Shown: in pieces, positions 8,528 to 16,464 of the stretch | Layout of the letters: every line of letters begins with the position of its first letter | Position numbering within the stretch: the first letter of the stretch is position 1 | From: SIG565 sp045651765 | Lineage (GTDB): Bacteria > Bacillota > Clostridia > Oscillospirales > Acutalibacteraceae | Length of the DNA stretch: 64,000 nucleotides | Reading direction: 5' to 3' | NCBI GenBank assembly: GCA_045651765.1 | Contig: JAZRSY010000024.1 | Span: forward strand, 136,774-200,773 | The notes under the pieces: model-generated | What the model saw: the letters and a program-made list of their open reading frames with translations, nothing else | Told to the model about the DNA's origin: nothing | Database searches by the model: none | Position numbers and translations under genes: made by a program

Positions 8528-9571
8528 ATGTTGTTGTTTATTAACAAATTTAAAGAAATATTATTTTTAATTTTAATTTTAGGTTTTGCTTTCCTTTTAA
8601 TAATAAATCCAACAATAGCCAGATATTCGGCTTATGAAGGCATAAAAATTTGCGGGAGTGTACTTATTCCCTCTTTATTTCCTTTTACGGTTATTTCGGT
8701 TTTTTTACATAAAACTAGCCTATTAAACATTTTGCCGGTCCCAAAAAAATTTTCTCATTACAAAACAGTTTTAGGCATTTTTTTAATATCAATTATAGGC
8801 GGTTATCCAATAGGAGCAAAAATAATTAGCGAAGAATACAAAAATAAAAATATAAACAAATCAACCGCAAACCACTTATTATATTCTTGCGTTTGTGGTG
8901 GACCATCGTTTATAATATTAACAGTGGGTTGCGGTATTTTTAAATCGCTTAAATTAGGGTTAATATTTTATATATCTAATGTTTTAAGTTCATTAATTAT
9001 ATTTATTTTTTTTAAAAATAAAATTACAGTTTCAAAAAATTATAAAAACTCAAACAATAATATATCAACAAGTTTTGTTGATTCAGTCGCAATTTCAAGC
9101 AGCACAGTTTTAGACATTTGTTCATATGTAATTTTGTGTTCAACCTTTATTGGAATTATTAAAAACAGTAGTTTAAATTACTTTTTTAAAAATTTAATAA
9201 TAAGCGTTACCGAAATTACTAATGCTACAATTAATATAAGAAATATATATCTAATATCATTTCTTTTGGGGTTTGGCGGACTTTGCGTAATTTTACAACT
9301 ATTTTCGCAAACCTATATCATAAACCCGAATTTTATTAAAATTATTATTTCTCGCATAATTAATGGTGTGTTATCGGTGTTTTTTACCTTTATAACCCTT
9401 AAAATTTGGCCAGTAACAATCGAAACTTTTAGCAATAACGGTAATTTAAACTTAGTTTTAACAAAAAATTCAATTGTTTCTGTAACGGTTATTACTGTAA
9501 CTGTTGTTTTATTTTTAATAAGTGTTAATAACAAAAAATTTTGCGGAAAATTTTTAATAGATATTTTTTAA
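8528..9571 (+). CDS. ylbJ: Sporulation integral membrane protein YlbJ-like
   Basis: A 347-residue polytopic membrane protein (about 8-9 helices) of the YlbJ/nucleoside-recognition family, which is needed for spore cortex formation. Diagnostic stretches are GGYPIGAKIISEEY near residue 97, followed by the Asn-rich loop and CGGPSFIILTVGCGIF. These correspond to the conserved gate repeats of the family. It starts at ATG 8528 behind GGTGGGG. It is somewhat shorter than Bacillus YlbJ (about 400). It stands alone, divergent from yqfC-yqfD, with the tRNA-His promoter directly after its stop codon. Confidence 0.83.
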   Translation: MLLFINKFKEILFLILILGFAFLLIINPTIARYSAYEGIKICGSVLIPSLFPFTVISVFLHKTSLLNILPVPKKFSHYKTVLGIFLISIIGGYPIGAKIISEEYKNKNINKSTANHLLYSCVCGGPSFIILTVGCGIFKSLKLGLIFYISNVLSSLIIFIFFKNKITVSKNYKNSNNNISTSFVDSVAISSSTVLDICSYVILCSTFIGIIKNSSLNYFFKNLIISVTEITNATINIRNIYLISFLLGFGGLCVILQLFSQTYIINPNFIKIIISRIINGVLSVFFTFITLKIWPVTIETFSNNGNLNLVLTKNSIVSVTVITVTVVLFLISVNNKKFCGKFLIDIF

Positions 9572-9579
9572 ATTTTATA

Positions 9580-9607
9580 TTGACAAAACCGCTTTTTGTG
9601 GTATAAT
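9580..9607 (+). promoter_or_regulatory. Strong sigma-A promoter of the tRNA-His/tRNA-Gln unit
   Basis: A perfect TTGACA (9580-9585) and a perfect TATAAT (9602-9607) are separated by 16 bp. The -10 box ends 12 bp before the first tRNA base. Confidence 0.9.
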
Positions 9608-9619
9608 ACTTGCATATGC

Positions 9620-9697
9620 GGTGGATGTAGCTTAGTTGGTTAAAGCGCCAGTTTGTGGCACTGGAGACCGTGGGTTCGAGTCCCATCTTCCACCCCA
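9620..9697 (+). tRNA. tRNA-His (GTG anticodon)
   Basis: The cloverleaf folds with anticodon stem CCAGT/ACTGG around the loop TTGTGGC, giving anticodon GTG. The T-arm contains GGTTCGAGTCC. An extra 5' G (9620) faces C73, the identity element of tRNA-His. CCA is encoded at 9695-9697. It is followed 14 bp later by tRNA-Gln in the same transcript. Confidence 0.96.
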
Positions 9698-9711
9698 TTC
9701 TTAAAATTTAT

Positions 9712-9786
9712 TGGGGTGTCGTCAAGCGGTAAGACACAGCACTTTGACTGCTGCATTCGTAGGTTCGAATCCTGCCACCCCAGCCA
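9712..9786 (+). tRNA. tRNA-Gln (TTG anticodon)
   Basis: Acceptor arms TGGGGTG and CACCCCA pair, with discriminator G783 and an encoded CCA. The anticodon stem CAGCA/TGCTG encloses the loop CTTTGAC (anticodon TTG). It is co-transcribed with tRNA-His. Confidence 0.96.
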
Positions 9787-9830
9787 AAAAAGTATTCATT
9801 AAAATTTAGGTTTTAATGAATACTTTTTTT
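9787..9830 (+). terminator. Terminator of the tRNA-His/tRNA-Gln unit
   Basis: The arms AGTATTCATTAAAA and TTTTAATGAATACT pair perfectly, flanked by A and T runs, with loop TTTAGG. A T7 run follows the 3' arm. Confidence 0.85.
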
Positions 9831-9935
9831 ATTACAATTTTTAGTTTTTTTAGTTAAATTTACCTTAAATATTTATTTGCTGATTGCTAAAAATAAAATC
9901 ACAAACGCAAAAAAATATTTAAGGAGTGAAAAGAA

Positions 9936-10121
9936 ATGGCAAAGAACGTAGTTCCAGAGGCTAAAGAGGCTCTTAACCGTTTTAAGATGGAAGCTGCTAA
10001 CGAAGTTGGCGTTAATCTTAAACAAGGTTATAACGGAGACTTAACAGCTAAACAGGCTGGTTCAATCGGTGGTCAAATGGTTAAAAAAATGATTGAATCT
10101 TACGAAAACAGCATGAAATAG
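9936..10121 (+). CDS. Alpha/beta-type small acid-soluble spore protein
   Basis: A 61-residue SASP that coats and protects DNA in the dormant spore. The germination protease cleavage region (FKMEAANEVG) is near residue 17. The conserved C-terminal signature, YNGDLTAKQAGSIGGQMVKK, is near residue 33. The ribosome binding site is AAGGAG. The gene is monocistronic, with a hairpin right after the stop. I see no sigma-A promoter in the 105 bp upstream, as expected for a forespore sigma-G gene. Confidence 0.95.
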   Translation: MAKNVVPEAKEALNRFKMEAANEVGVNLKQGYNGDLTAKQAGSIGGQMVKKMIESYENSMK

Positions 10122-10134
10122 TTGATATATTTAG

Positions 10135-10162
10135 AAGGGGCACTCCAACAGGGGTGCCCTTT
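10135..10162 (+). terminator. Terminator of the SASP gene
   Basis: A 12-bp stem (AAGGGGCACTCC with GGGGTGCCCTT, including G-T pairs) closes an AACA loop. Only a short T-rich tail (TTTCGTT) follows. Confidence 0.65.
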
Positions 10163-10233
10163 CGTTAAAAAAGTTGTTTAAAATGAATAAATTATAAAGT
10201 TTAGCTCAAAATAAAAACAAAGGAGTTGATATT

Positions 10234-10440
10234 ATGTTAGACCGAATTTGTCTTATTTTGATAATTATTGGTTCACTTAACTGGGGCAGCGTTGGATTAT
10301 TTCAATTCGATTTAGTTGCTTGGATTTGTGGTTCCAGTGAATCAATAGTGGCCAGAATAATCTACACAGTTATTGCCTTAGCAGGTGTTTGGTGTATTTC
10401 GTTATTATTCAGAGAACGTAATAATGTAATTTCCGAATAA
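10234..10440 (+). CDS. DUF378 family small membrane protein
   Basis: A 68-residue protein with two membrane helices (about 5-25 and 43-60). It has the DUF378 signature GSLNWGSVGLFQFDLVAW in the first helix and loop. The family is widespread in Firmicutes and its function is unknown. It starts at ATG 10234 behind AAAGGAG and has its own terminator. It sits between the SASP gene and tRNA-Lys, with no operon partner. Confidence 0.88.
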   Translation: MLDRICLILIIIGSLNWGSVGLFQFDLVAWICGSSESIVARIIYTVIALAGVWCISLLFRERNNVISE

Positions 10441-10443
10441 AAT

Positions 10444-10473
10444 AAAAAAGCACTTCGTATGAAGTGCTTTTTT
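10444..10473 (+). terminator. Terminator of the DUF378 gene
   Basis: A perfect 13-bp stem, AAAAAAGCACTTC with GAAGTGCTTTTTT, closes a GTAT loop and ends in a T7 run. Because it is symmetrical it can also stop tRNA-Lys transcription arriving from the other side. Confidence 0.88.
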
Positions 10474-10475
10474 TA

Positions 10476-10551
10476 TGGTGACCCATCGGAGATTCGAACT
10501 CCGGACACCTTGATTAAAAGTCAAGTGCTCTGCCAGCTGAGCTAATGGATC
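10476..10551 (-). tRNA. tRNA-Lys (TTT anticodon)
   Basis: Read on the minus strand, acceptor arms GATCCAT and ATGGGTC pair. The anticodon stem CTTGA/TCAAG encloses CTTTTAA (anticodon TTT). The T-arm has GAGTTCGAATCTC, and CCA is encoded. It is driven by the promoter at 10573-10601. Confidence 0.96.
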
Positions 10552-10572
10552 GTAATTTTTGACAGCCATATT

Positions 10573-10601
10573 ATTATAACAACCTAAACCCGTATTGTCA
10601 A
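10573..10601 (-). promoter_or_regulatory. Strong sigma-A promoter of tRNA-Lys
   Basis: On the minus strand, TTGACA (10596-10601) and TATAAT (10573-10578) are both perfect and 17 bp apart, 21 bp before the tRNA 5' end. Confidence 0.92.
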
Positions 10602-10635
10602 CACTTTTCTTTAGTATTTTGCCAAATTTTTTAAA

Positions 10636-10670
10636 AAAATTTCCCCACAACATAAAAATTGTGGGGAAAA
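10636..10670 (-). terminator. Terminator after leuS
   Basis: TTCCCCACAA (641-650) pairs with TTGTGGGGAA (659-668). On the minus strand a T7 run follows the stem. It closes the long dprA-to-leuS transcription unit. Confidence 0.85.
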
Positions 10671-10682
10671 TTTTAAAATTTA

Positions 10683-13088
10683 TTATTTAACAACAATATT
10701 AACCAGTTTTTTAGGAATATAAATCTCTTTAATAACTGTTTTTCCGTTTATTTCGGCTGCAACGGCTTGTTCTGCTTTAGCGGCAATAATTGCGTCTGCT
10801 GCAGAAATATCGGCAGCTACATTAATTCTGGCCCTAATTTTGCCATTAACCTGCACAGCTATTTCAACGGTTTGCTCAACACACTTAGATTCATCATATT
10901 TTGGCCACTCTGCTTCATTTAACATACCGCCAAAATTAGCATTTACCCACATTTCTTCGGTAATATGTGGTGCGAATGGATTTAAGAGCAAGAGCAATGT
11001 TTTAAGTTCATCTCGTGTGATTTTACCGCTTGACGCAATTATATTAAGCAACGCCATCATGGCTGCAATTGCAGTGTTCATTTTAAGGCCTTCAATATCT
11101 TCGGTTACCTTTTTAATGGTGCGGTGCATTTCGGCTTCAATTTCGGGCCTAAAACCTAAATCTTCGGTCATAATATCTGCTAAAGCCCAAATTCTGTCTA
11201 GGAAGCGTTTGCAGCCTTTAATAGATGCAGAACTCCAAGGTGCAGCCTTTTCAAAATCGCCAATAAACATTTCGTAAAGACGCATTGTGTCGGCACCGTA
11301 ATCGCGCACAATATCGTCAGGGTTTACAACATTACCCCTTGATTTTGACATTTTTTCACCATTCTCGCCCAAAATCATACCGTGGCTTGTGCGCTTAGCA
11401 TAGGGTTCCGGATTAGGAACAACGCCAATATCATATAAAAATTTATGCCAAAAACGGCTGTATAACAGGTGCAGTGTGGTATGCTCCATACCGCCGTTAT
11501 ACCAGTCAACCGGACCCCAATATTCTAAAGCCTCTTTAGAAGCCAGGGCGTTTTTATTGTGTGGGTCGCAATATCTTAAGAAATACCACGAAGAACCTGC
11601 CCATTGTGGCATTGTGTCGGTTTCGCGTTTGGCGTTCCCCCCGCAGCAAGGGCATTTTGTGTTAACCCAATCTTCCATTTTAGCAAGTGGAGATTCGCCG
11701 TTATCGGTTGGTTCGTAGGAATCCACATTAGGTAATAACAAGGGCAATTCGCTTTCATTAAGCGGTACATAACCACATTTTTCGCAATAAACAATCGGAA
11801 TAGGCTCGCCCCAATAGCGTTGGCGTGAAAATACCCAATCACGCAATTTAAAATTAGTTTTGACATAGCCTATGCCCTTTTCGGTAAGCCAAGCTTGCAT
11901 AGCTTTTTTGGCTTCTTCAACACTAAGACCTGTTAAAAAGCCTGAATTTACCATTTTACCTTCATTGCAATCGGTGTAAGCTTCTTTTGAAACATCGCCA
12001 CCGGCAACAACCTCAATAATAGGTAAATTAAATTTATTGGCAAATTCCCAGTCGCGTGTGTCGTGGCCGGGCACAGCCATGATAGCACCGGTGCCGTAAG
12101 AAATTAAAACATAATCGGAAATAAAAATTGGTATTTCGGTGTTGTTTACGGGGTTGATTGCCTTAACACCCGAAAGCATTACACCGGTTTTTTCTTTAGC
12201 AAGTTCGGTTCTTTCAAAATCGGATTTTTTGGCTGCTTTAACCTGATAATCACGCACTTCGTTAATGTTGGTAATTTTATCGGCCCATTTTTCAATTAAA
12301 GGATGTTCGGGCGACATTACCATATAAGTTACGCCAAATAAAGTGTCGGCACGGGTGGTGTAAATTTCAAATTCATCACCAATAGTTGTATTAAATTTAA
12401 CCTGTGTGCCAAAAGAACGACCAATCCAGTTTCTTTGTTGTGTTTTAACGCGGTCAATAAAATCTACGGTATCAAGGCCATCTAATAACTTGTCGGCATA
12501 TTCTGTAATTTTAAGCATCCATTGGCTTTTAACCTTATGTACAACCTCGCTGCCACAACGCTCGCAAACACCGTTAACAACCTCTTCATTTGCCAAAACA
12601 CACTTACAAGATGTGCACCAGTTAACCGACATTTCTTTTTTATAGGCAAGGCCGTGTTTATAAAGTTGCAAGAAAATCCACTGTGTCCATTTGTAATAAT
12701 CGGGGTCAGTGGTGTTAATTTCCCTGCTCCAATCAAACGAAAAGCCTAAAGATTTTAATTGTTTTTTAAAGTTGGCAATATTATTTTTTGTAACAACTTC
12801 GGGGTGAATGTGGTTTTTAATGGCAAAATTTTCGGTTGGCAAACCAAATGCATCCCAACCCATTGGATATAGCACATTAAAGCCCTGTAAACGCTTTTTA
12901 CGGGCAACAATATCGAGCGCAGTGTAAGACCTTGGGTGGCCAACATGAAGGCCCTGGCCTGATGGATAAGGGAACTCTACAAGGCCGAAAAATTTAGGTT
13001 TAGAGTAATCTTCCCCTACCTTAAATGTTTCTTTTTCATCCCAAATTTTTTGCCATTTGCTTTCAATTTCGCTAAAGTTGTATTTCAT
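10683..13088 (-). CDS. leuS: Leucyl-tRNA synthetase
   Basis: An 801-residue class I synthetase that charges tRNA-Leu. It shows the HIGH-type motif HVGHP near residue 47 and KMSKS near 575, with the CP1 editing domain between about 220 and 410. Zinc-type cysteine pairs are seen near residue 158-176 (CTSC, CERCG) and near 435-475. Length is the bacterial norm. No T-box leader precedes it, because it follows rsfS by 2 nt inside an operon. It is the last gene of that operon. Confidence 0.97.
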   Translation of the reverse strand: MKYNFSEIESKWQKIWDEKETFKVGEDYSKPKFFGLVEFPYPSGQGLHVGHPRSYTALDIVARKKRLQGFNVLYPMGWDAFGLPTENFAIKNHIHPEVVTKNNIANFKKQLKSLGFSFDWSREINTTDPDYYKWTQWIFLQLYKHGLAYKKEMSVNWCTSCKCVLANEEVVNGVCERCGSEVVHKVKSQWMLKITEYADKLLDGLDTVDFIDRVKTQQRNWIGRSFGTQVKFNTTIGDEFEIYTTRADTLFGVTYMVMSPEHPLIEKWADKITNINEVRDYQVKAAKKSDFERTELAKEKTGVMLSGVKAINPVNNTEIPIFISDYVLISYGTGAIMAVPGHDTRDWEFANKFNLPIIEVVAGGDVSKEAYTDCNEGKMVNSGFLTGLSVEEAKKAMQAWLTEKGIGYVKTNFKLRDWVFSRQRYWGEPIPIVYCEKCGYVPLNESELPLLLPNVDSYEPTDNGESPLAKMEDWVNTKCPCCGGNAKRETDTMPQWAGSSWYFLRYCDPHNKNALASKEALEYWGPVDWYNGGMEHTTLHLLYSRFWHKFLYDIGVVPNPEPYAKRTSHGMILGENGEKMSKSRGNVVNPDDIVRDYGADTMRLYEMFIGDFEKAAPWSSASIKGCKRFLDRIWALADIMTEDLGFRPEIEAEMHRTIKKVTEDIEGLKMNTAIAAMMALLNIIASSGKITRDELKTLLLLLNPFAPHITEEMWVNANFGGMLNEAEWPKYDESKCVEQTVEIAVQVNGKIRARINVAADISAADAIIAAKAEQAVAAEINGKTVIKEIYIPKKLVNIVVK

Positions 13089-13090
13089 AA

Positions 13091-13459
13091 TTAATTCTGC
13101 TCCTGTTCGCTTATTAAAATAGAGTTAAGGTCAATGGGCTCGCCATCGCTCCACATTTTATCAAGATTGTAAAATTCACGAGCTTCGCGGCTCATAACAT
13201 GCACTATAACGCTGCCGTAATCGAGCAACACCCAACCTGTTGCCTTGCCTTCAATGTGGTGTACCGAAACACCTTGCTCGCTTAATTTAAACTCAACTTC
13301 ATCTGCCAAGGCTCTAACATGGGTTGAAGAGGTTGCCGTGGCAAGTAAAAAATACTCGGTTAAAACGGTTAAGTCATCCACCTTTAAGGCTGCTAAATCA
13401 AGTGCCTTTTTTTCATTTAAGGCATTAGCGGCAATGGTTAATATTTTTTTAGAATCCAT
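13091..13459 (-). CDS. rsfS: Ribosomal silencing factor RsfS
   Basis: A 122-residue RsfS (Iojap/DUF143 family), which binds protein L14 on the large subunit and blocks subunit joining under starvation. Conserved features are [20 protein letters not shown] in the N-terminal half and the stretch from [15 protein letters not shown] to FYNLDKMW. Its start overlaps the yqeK stop by 1 nt (TAATG). The order nadD-yqeK-rsfS is standard in Firmicutes. Confidence 0.94.
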   Translation of the reverse strand: MDSKKILTIAANALNEKKALDLAALKVDDLTVLTEYFLLATATSSTHVRALADEVEFKLSEQGVSVHHIEGKATGWVLLDYGSVIVHVMSREAREFYNLDKMWSDGEPIDLNSILISEQEQN

Positions 13460-14028
13460 TAATTTTTCTCCTTCTTTACAACTTCGTTATAAGCTAAAAC
13501 AGTATCTAAATGAATTTGTGCCTTTTTATCCCTCAGTTCGTTAATTGTATAATTCAAGGCATATTCCATAGCCGATTCTAAAGAAATATCAACTAAATTT
13601 CGCATTACATCAACATCGGGGTAATCGCGGTCGGATGATGTAAAATCGGCAAGATACAATATTTTTTCGAATTTACTCATATTTTGCTTGGCGGTTGTGT
13701 GATACCTAACGGCCGAGATAATTTCGGGGTCGTTTATATTTAGAATATTTTCAATATAAGCAGCGCCCGACACTGCATGCCAAAGCTTTTCGGAATTTTT
13801 TGTTACATTATCTAGCATTATACCAAACTGATTAAATATTTGCAACTGCTCTTGTTCGGGTGTGTTTTTGGTAATATCGTGCAAAAGCCCTGCTAAATAG
13901 GCCTTTTCGCAGTCGGCGTTATATTTAATTGCTAAGCGTTTGGCTTCATCGGCAACTGCTAATGAATGAGCGTAACGCTTTTGAGTTAGCCTTTGCTTTA
14001 AAATATCCTTATATTTTGCGTAGTCCAT
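13459..14028 (-). CDS. yqeK: HD-domain bis(5'-nucleosyl)-tetraphosphatase YqeK
   Basis: A 189-residue HD-superfamily hydrolase that, in the family, splits Ap4A symmetrically into ADP. Metal ligands are visible as RYAHSLAVADEAKRLA, LAGLLHDITKN (the HD pair) and HAVSGA. I chose the ATG at 14028, with GGAGA 6 nt upstream, over the ATG at 14040. It begins 1 nt after the nadD stop, so it is translationally coupled to nadD. Confidence 0.92.
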   Translation of the reverse strand: MDYAKYKDILKQRLTQKRYAHSLAVADEAKRLAIKYNADCEKAYLAGLLHDITKNTPEQEQLQIFNQFGIMLDNVTKNSEKLWHAVSGAAYIENILNINDPEIISAVRYHTTAKQNMSKFEKILYLADFTSSDRDYPDVDVMRNLVDISLESAMEYALNYTINELRDKKAQIHLDTVLAYNEVVKKEKN

Positions 14029-14029
14029 A

Positions 14030-14635
14030 TCATTCTCCAATATAAAGTTCGTTATCCTTTATATAATTATAAACCGATTTGGGTAAATAATTTAATAAAA
14101 ATTCTTCGTTCGATATATTATTTTTAATTTGAGTTGATGAAATATCGGTAATTTCGCCATCTAAAACCGTAATATCACCGCCTTCATTTAATAAATTTTT
14201 AACGGCATTATCAAAATCGGTTTTATTTATTCCAGCCCTGCGAACAGCAATAATTTCAGCTAAAGTTAAAATATCTTTGTATCTGTACCATTCTTTAAAC
14301 GACACAATCATATCGCCGCCGCACACAAAGGCTAACTTAATGTTTGGGTTTTCACTTTTGAACTTTTTAAGGGTTTCATAGGTGTAGCTTTTGCCACCCC
14401 TAATAAGTTCCAAATCACTAACTGTAACATTTTCAAGTCCAGACACTGCTAATTTACACATTTCGAACCTATCAGCATCGCAAGCAAGTGTGTTACATAC
14501 TTTATGCGGTGGCACAGCGGTGGGCATAACAATAACATTTTGGGTGTCTTGTAAATTAAGCACATTTTTAATGATTTCTAAATGTCCTAAGTGTATAGGA
14601 TTAAATGTTCCGCCAAAAATTACAGTGTTTTTCAT
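14030..14635 (-). CDS. nadD: Nicotinate-nucleotide adenylyltransferase NadD
   Basis: A 201-residue nucleotidyltransferase that makes deamido-NAD from nicotinate mononucleotide and ATP. The GTFNPIHLGH motif near residue 8 is the (H/T)xGH signature of the family, and the SSTQIK motif lies near residue 165. It overlaps yhbY by 4 nt (ATGA). Confidence 0.94.
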   Translation of the reverse strand: MKNTVIFGGTFNPIHLGHLEIIKNVLNLQDTQNVIVMPTAVPPHKVCNTLACDADRFEMCKLAVSGLENVTVSDLELIRGGKSYTYETLKKFKSENPNIKLAFVCGGDMIVSFKEWYRYKDILTLAEIIAVRRAGINKTDFDNAVKNLLNEGGDITVLDGEITDISSTQIKNNISNEEFLLNYLPKSVYNYIKDNELYIGE

Positions 14636-14931
14636 TTTTTCTTTACCAAATAAATTTGTTTATTATCTTTACTTTCTCTGTATAAAACTATTTTAGAGCC
14701 AATAACCTGAACAACATCGGCCCCTACCTTTTCGGCAACAACATCTGCACTTTCACGAGAAGATAATGGGGATGTTTCTAAAGTTCTGATTTTTATAAGC
14801 TCACGAGCGGTTAGGGCGTCGTCTATCTGTTTAATAGTTTGCTCGGAAATACCTGTTTTACCAATTTGTAAAATTGTATCTATTGTGTTGGCCATTGCCC
14901 TTAACTGTGCCCTTTGTTTACTGGTTAGCAT
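14632..14931 (-). CDS. yhbY: YhbY family RNA-binding protein (CRM domain)
   Basis: A 99-residue single CRM-domain protein associated with pre-50S ribosomes. The pattern MLTSKQRAQLRAMAN, then ILQIGKTGI and the GADVVQVIGSKIVLYR stretch, is typical of YhbY/YqeI. It sits upstream of nadD, as in Bacillus (yqeI-nadD-yqeK). Confidence 0.93.
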   Translation of the reverse strand: MLTSKQRAQLRAMANTIDTILQIGKTGISEQTIKQIDDALTARELIKIRTLETSPLSSRESADVVAEKVGADVVQVIGSKIVLYRESKDNKQIYLVKKK

Positions 14932-14941
14932 AAATAACTCC

Positions 14942-15529
14942 TTAAATATATTTTAATATTTCTTTTTCAAATTCTTTAATGGCTAAGCCTCGGTGGCTTA
15001 TTTTATTTTTTACTTCTAGCGGAATGGTGCCAAAGCAACCTTGTTCAGTTATAAAAAGTGGGTCGTAACCAAAGCCGGAATTACCGTTCAATTTAAAATC
15101 AATATAACCTTTACACGCACCCTCAACGGTAAATTCGTTACCATTTGGAAAAACACAGGCAATAGCACAAACAAACTTGGCAGTGCGTTTTTCCTGAGGT
15201 ACACCTTCTAAAAGGCCAAGCAATTTTGAATTATTTTGCTCGCTATTAGCATTTTCGCCCGAAAATCTGGCCGAATATATGCCTGGGGCACCATTTAAAT
15301 AATCTACACAAAGGCCTGAATCGTCGGCAATGGTTGGCATATTAGTAATTTTTGCAGCAAAACGAGCCTTAATTAAGGCGTTTTCTTGAAAAGTTGAACC
15401 ATCTTCGACAATTTCGGGCAAGGGTTTGGGTAAATCATTTTCCGAAATTAATTTTATGTTAAGGTTATTAAAAACGGCATTGAATTCTAAAATTTTATGT
15501 TGATTTTTCGTTGCTATAAAAAATTCCAT
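14942..15529 (-). CDS. rdgB: XTP/dITP pyrophosphatase (RdgB/HAM1 family)
   Basis: A 195-residue house-cleaning enzyme that hydrolyses non-canonical purine triphosphates to monophosphates. It has the N-terminal ATKNQHK motif at residue 6, ADDSGLCVDYLNGAPGIYSARF near 67, GFGYDPLF near 152 and SHRGLA near 178. It is followed by yhbY, 10 nt downstream. Confidence 0.95.
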   Translation of the reverse strand: MEFFIATKNQHKILEFNAVFNNLNIKLISENDLPKPLPEIVEDGSTFQENALIKARFAAKITNMPTIADDSGLCVDYLNGAPGIYSARFSGENANSEQNNSKLLGLLEGVPQEKRTAKFVCAIACVFPNGNEFTVEGACKGYIDFKLNGNSGFGYDPLFITEQGCFGTIPLEVKNKISHRGLAIKEFEKEILKYI

Positions 15530-15549
15530 ATAAAAAACCTCTAATAAAG

Positions 15550-16464
15550 TTAATCTTGCCAGTCAAACAAGCTGTCGGCGTATGAAGCAACATCAAATGG
15601 TTGTAAATCGTCAATGCCTTCACCCACACCAATAAACTTAACCGGAATATTTAACTCGTTGTTAATTGGAATTACAACGCCGCCCTTAGCAGTGCCGTCA
15701 AGTTTGGTTAAAACAATGCCTGTAATATTGGTAACTGCGTTAAAATCTTTGGCTTGATTAACTGCATTTTGGCCTGTTGCGGCATCTAACACCAATAAAA
15801 CCTCGGGTTTAGAATTAGGCAATTCTTTAGCAATAACACGATTAATTTTTGCAAGCTCGTCCATTAAGTTTTTCTTGTTATGCAATCTGCCTGCAGTATC
15901 ACAAATAATGACATCGGCCTTTTTCGCTTTTGCTGAGTTAATGGTATCGAACACTACAGATGCAGGGTCGGTGCCGGGCAAACTTGAAACAACATTAACC
16001 CCTGCACGCTCGCCCCAAATGCAAAGTTGCTCTATGGCTGCAGCTCTAAAGGTATCGGCAGCGCCCAAAACAACAGTTTTGCCTTGGCTTTTTAAAATAG
16101 AGGCCAATTTGCCGATTGTGGTGGTTTTGCCCACACCGTTAACGCCAATAACCAAAATTATGGCGGGTTGGCCATATAAAATCAGCTCTGAATTGGAATC
16201 AAGCATTTGTGTAACAATATTTTTTAGTTCCAGCTTTATAACTTGTGGGTCGCGTATACCCTCTTTTTTAACCTTTTCGCGCAGCTTATTGCAAATATCG
16301 GCAGATGTTTTAACTCCAATATCGGCAGTGATTAAAATTTCTTCAAGCTCTAAAAAAAGGTCTTCGTCAATTTTAGTAAAACTGTTAATAACAGAATTAA
16401 TATTATTTACTAAAGAGTTTCGGCTTTTTGAAAGTCCCTCTTTAATTTTGTTAAAAAAGCCCAT
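15550..16464 (-). CDS. ftsY: Signal recognition particle receptor FtsY
   Basis: A 304-residue SRP GTPase that docks Ffh-bound ribosomes at the membrane. The NG domain shows G1 GVNGVGKTTTIGKLA near residue 107, the DTAGR motif near 190, and TKLDGTAKGG near 255. The acidic A domain typical of proteobacterial FtsY is nearly absent, as is usual in Clostridia. Its ATG overlaps the smc stop (TAATG). The smc-ftsY pairing is the standard Firmicute arrangement. Confidence 0.97.
   Translation of the reverse strand: MGFFNKIKEGLSKSRNSLVNNINSVINSFTKIDEDLFLELEEILITADIGVKTSADICNKLREKVKKEGIRDPQVIKLELKNIVTQMLDSNSELILYGQPAIILVIGVNGVGKTTTIGKLASILKSQGKTVVLGAADTFRAAAIEQLCIWGERAGVNVVSSLPGTDPASVVFDTINSAKAKKADVIICDTAGRLHNKKNLMDELAKINRVIAKELPNSKPEVLLVLDAATGQNAVNQAKDFNAVTNITGIVLTKLDGTAKGGVVIPINNELNIPVKFIGVGEGIDDLQPFDVASYADSLFDWQD

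Noticed and set aside
9841..9935. Sigma-G promoter for the SASP gene
   Set aside because: No convincing TGAATA/CATACTA pair could be placed with proper spacing, so none is annotated.
10405..10653. Minus-strand open frame across tRNA-Lys
   Set aside because: It runs through the tRNA gene and two terminators, so it is not a protein gene.
13000..13100. T-box or riboswitch in front of leuS
   Set aside because: leuS follows rsfS by 2 nt, so there is no leader in which it could lie.
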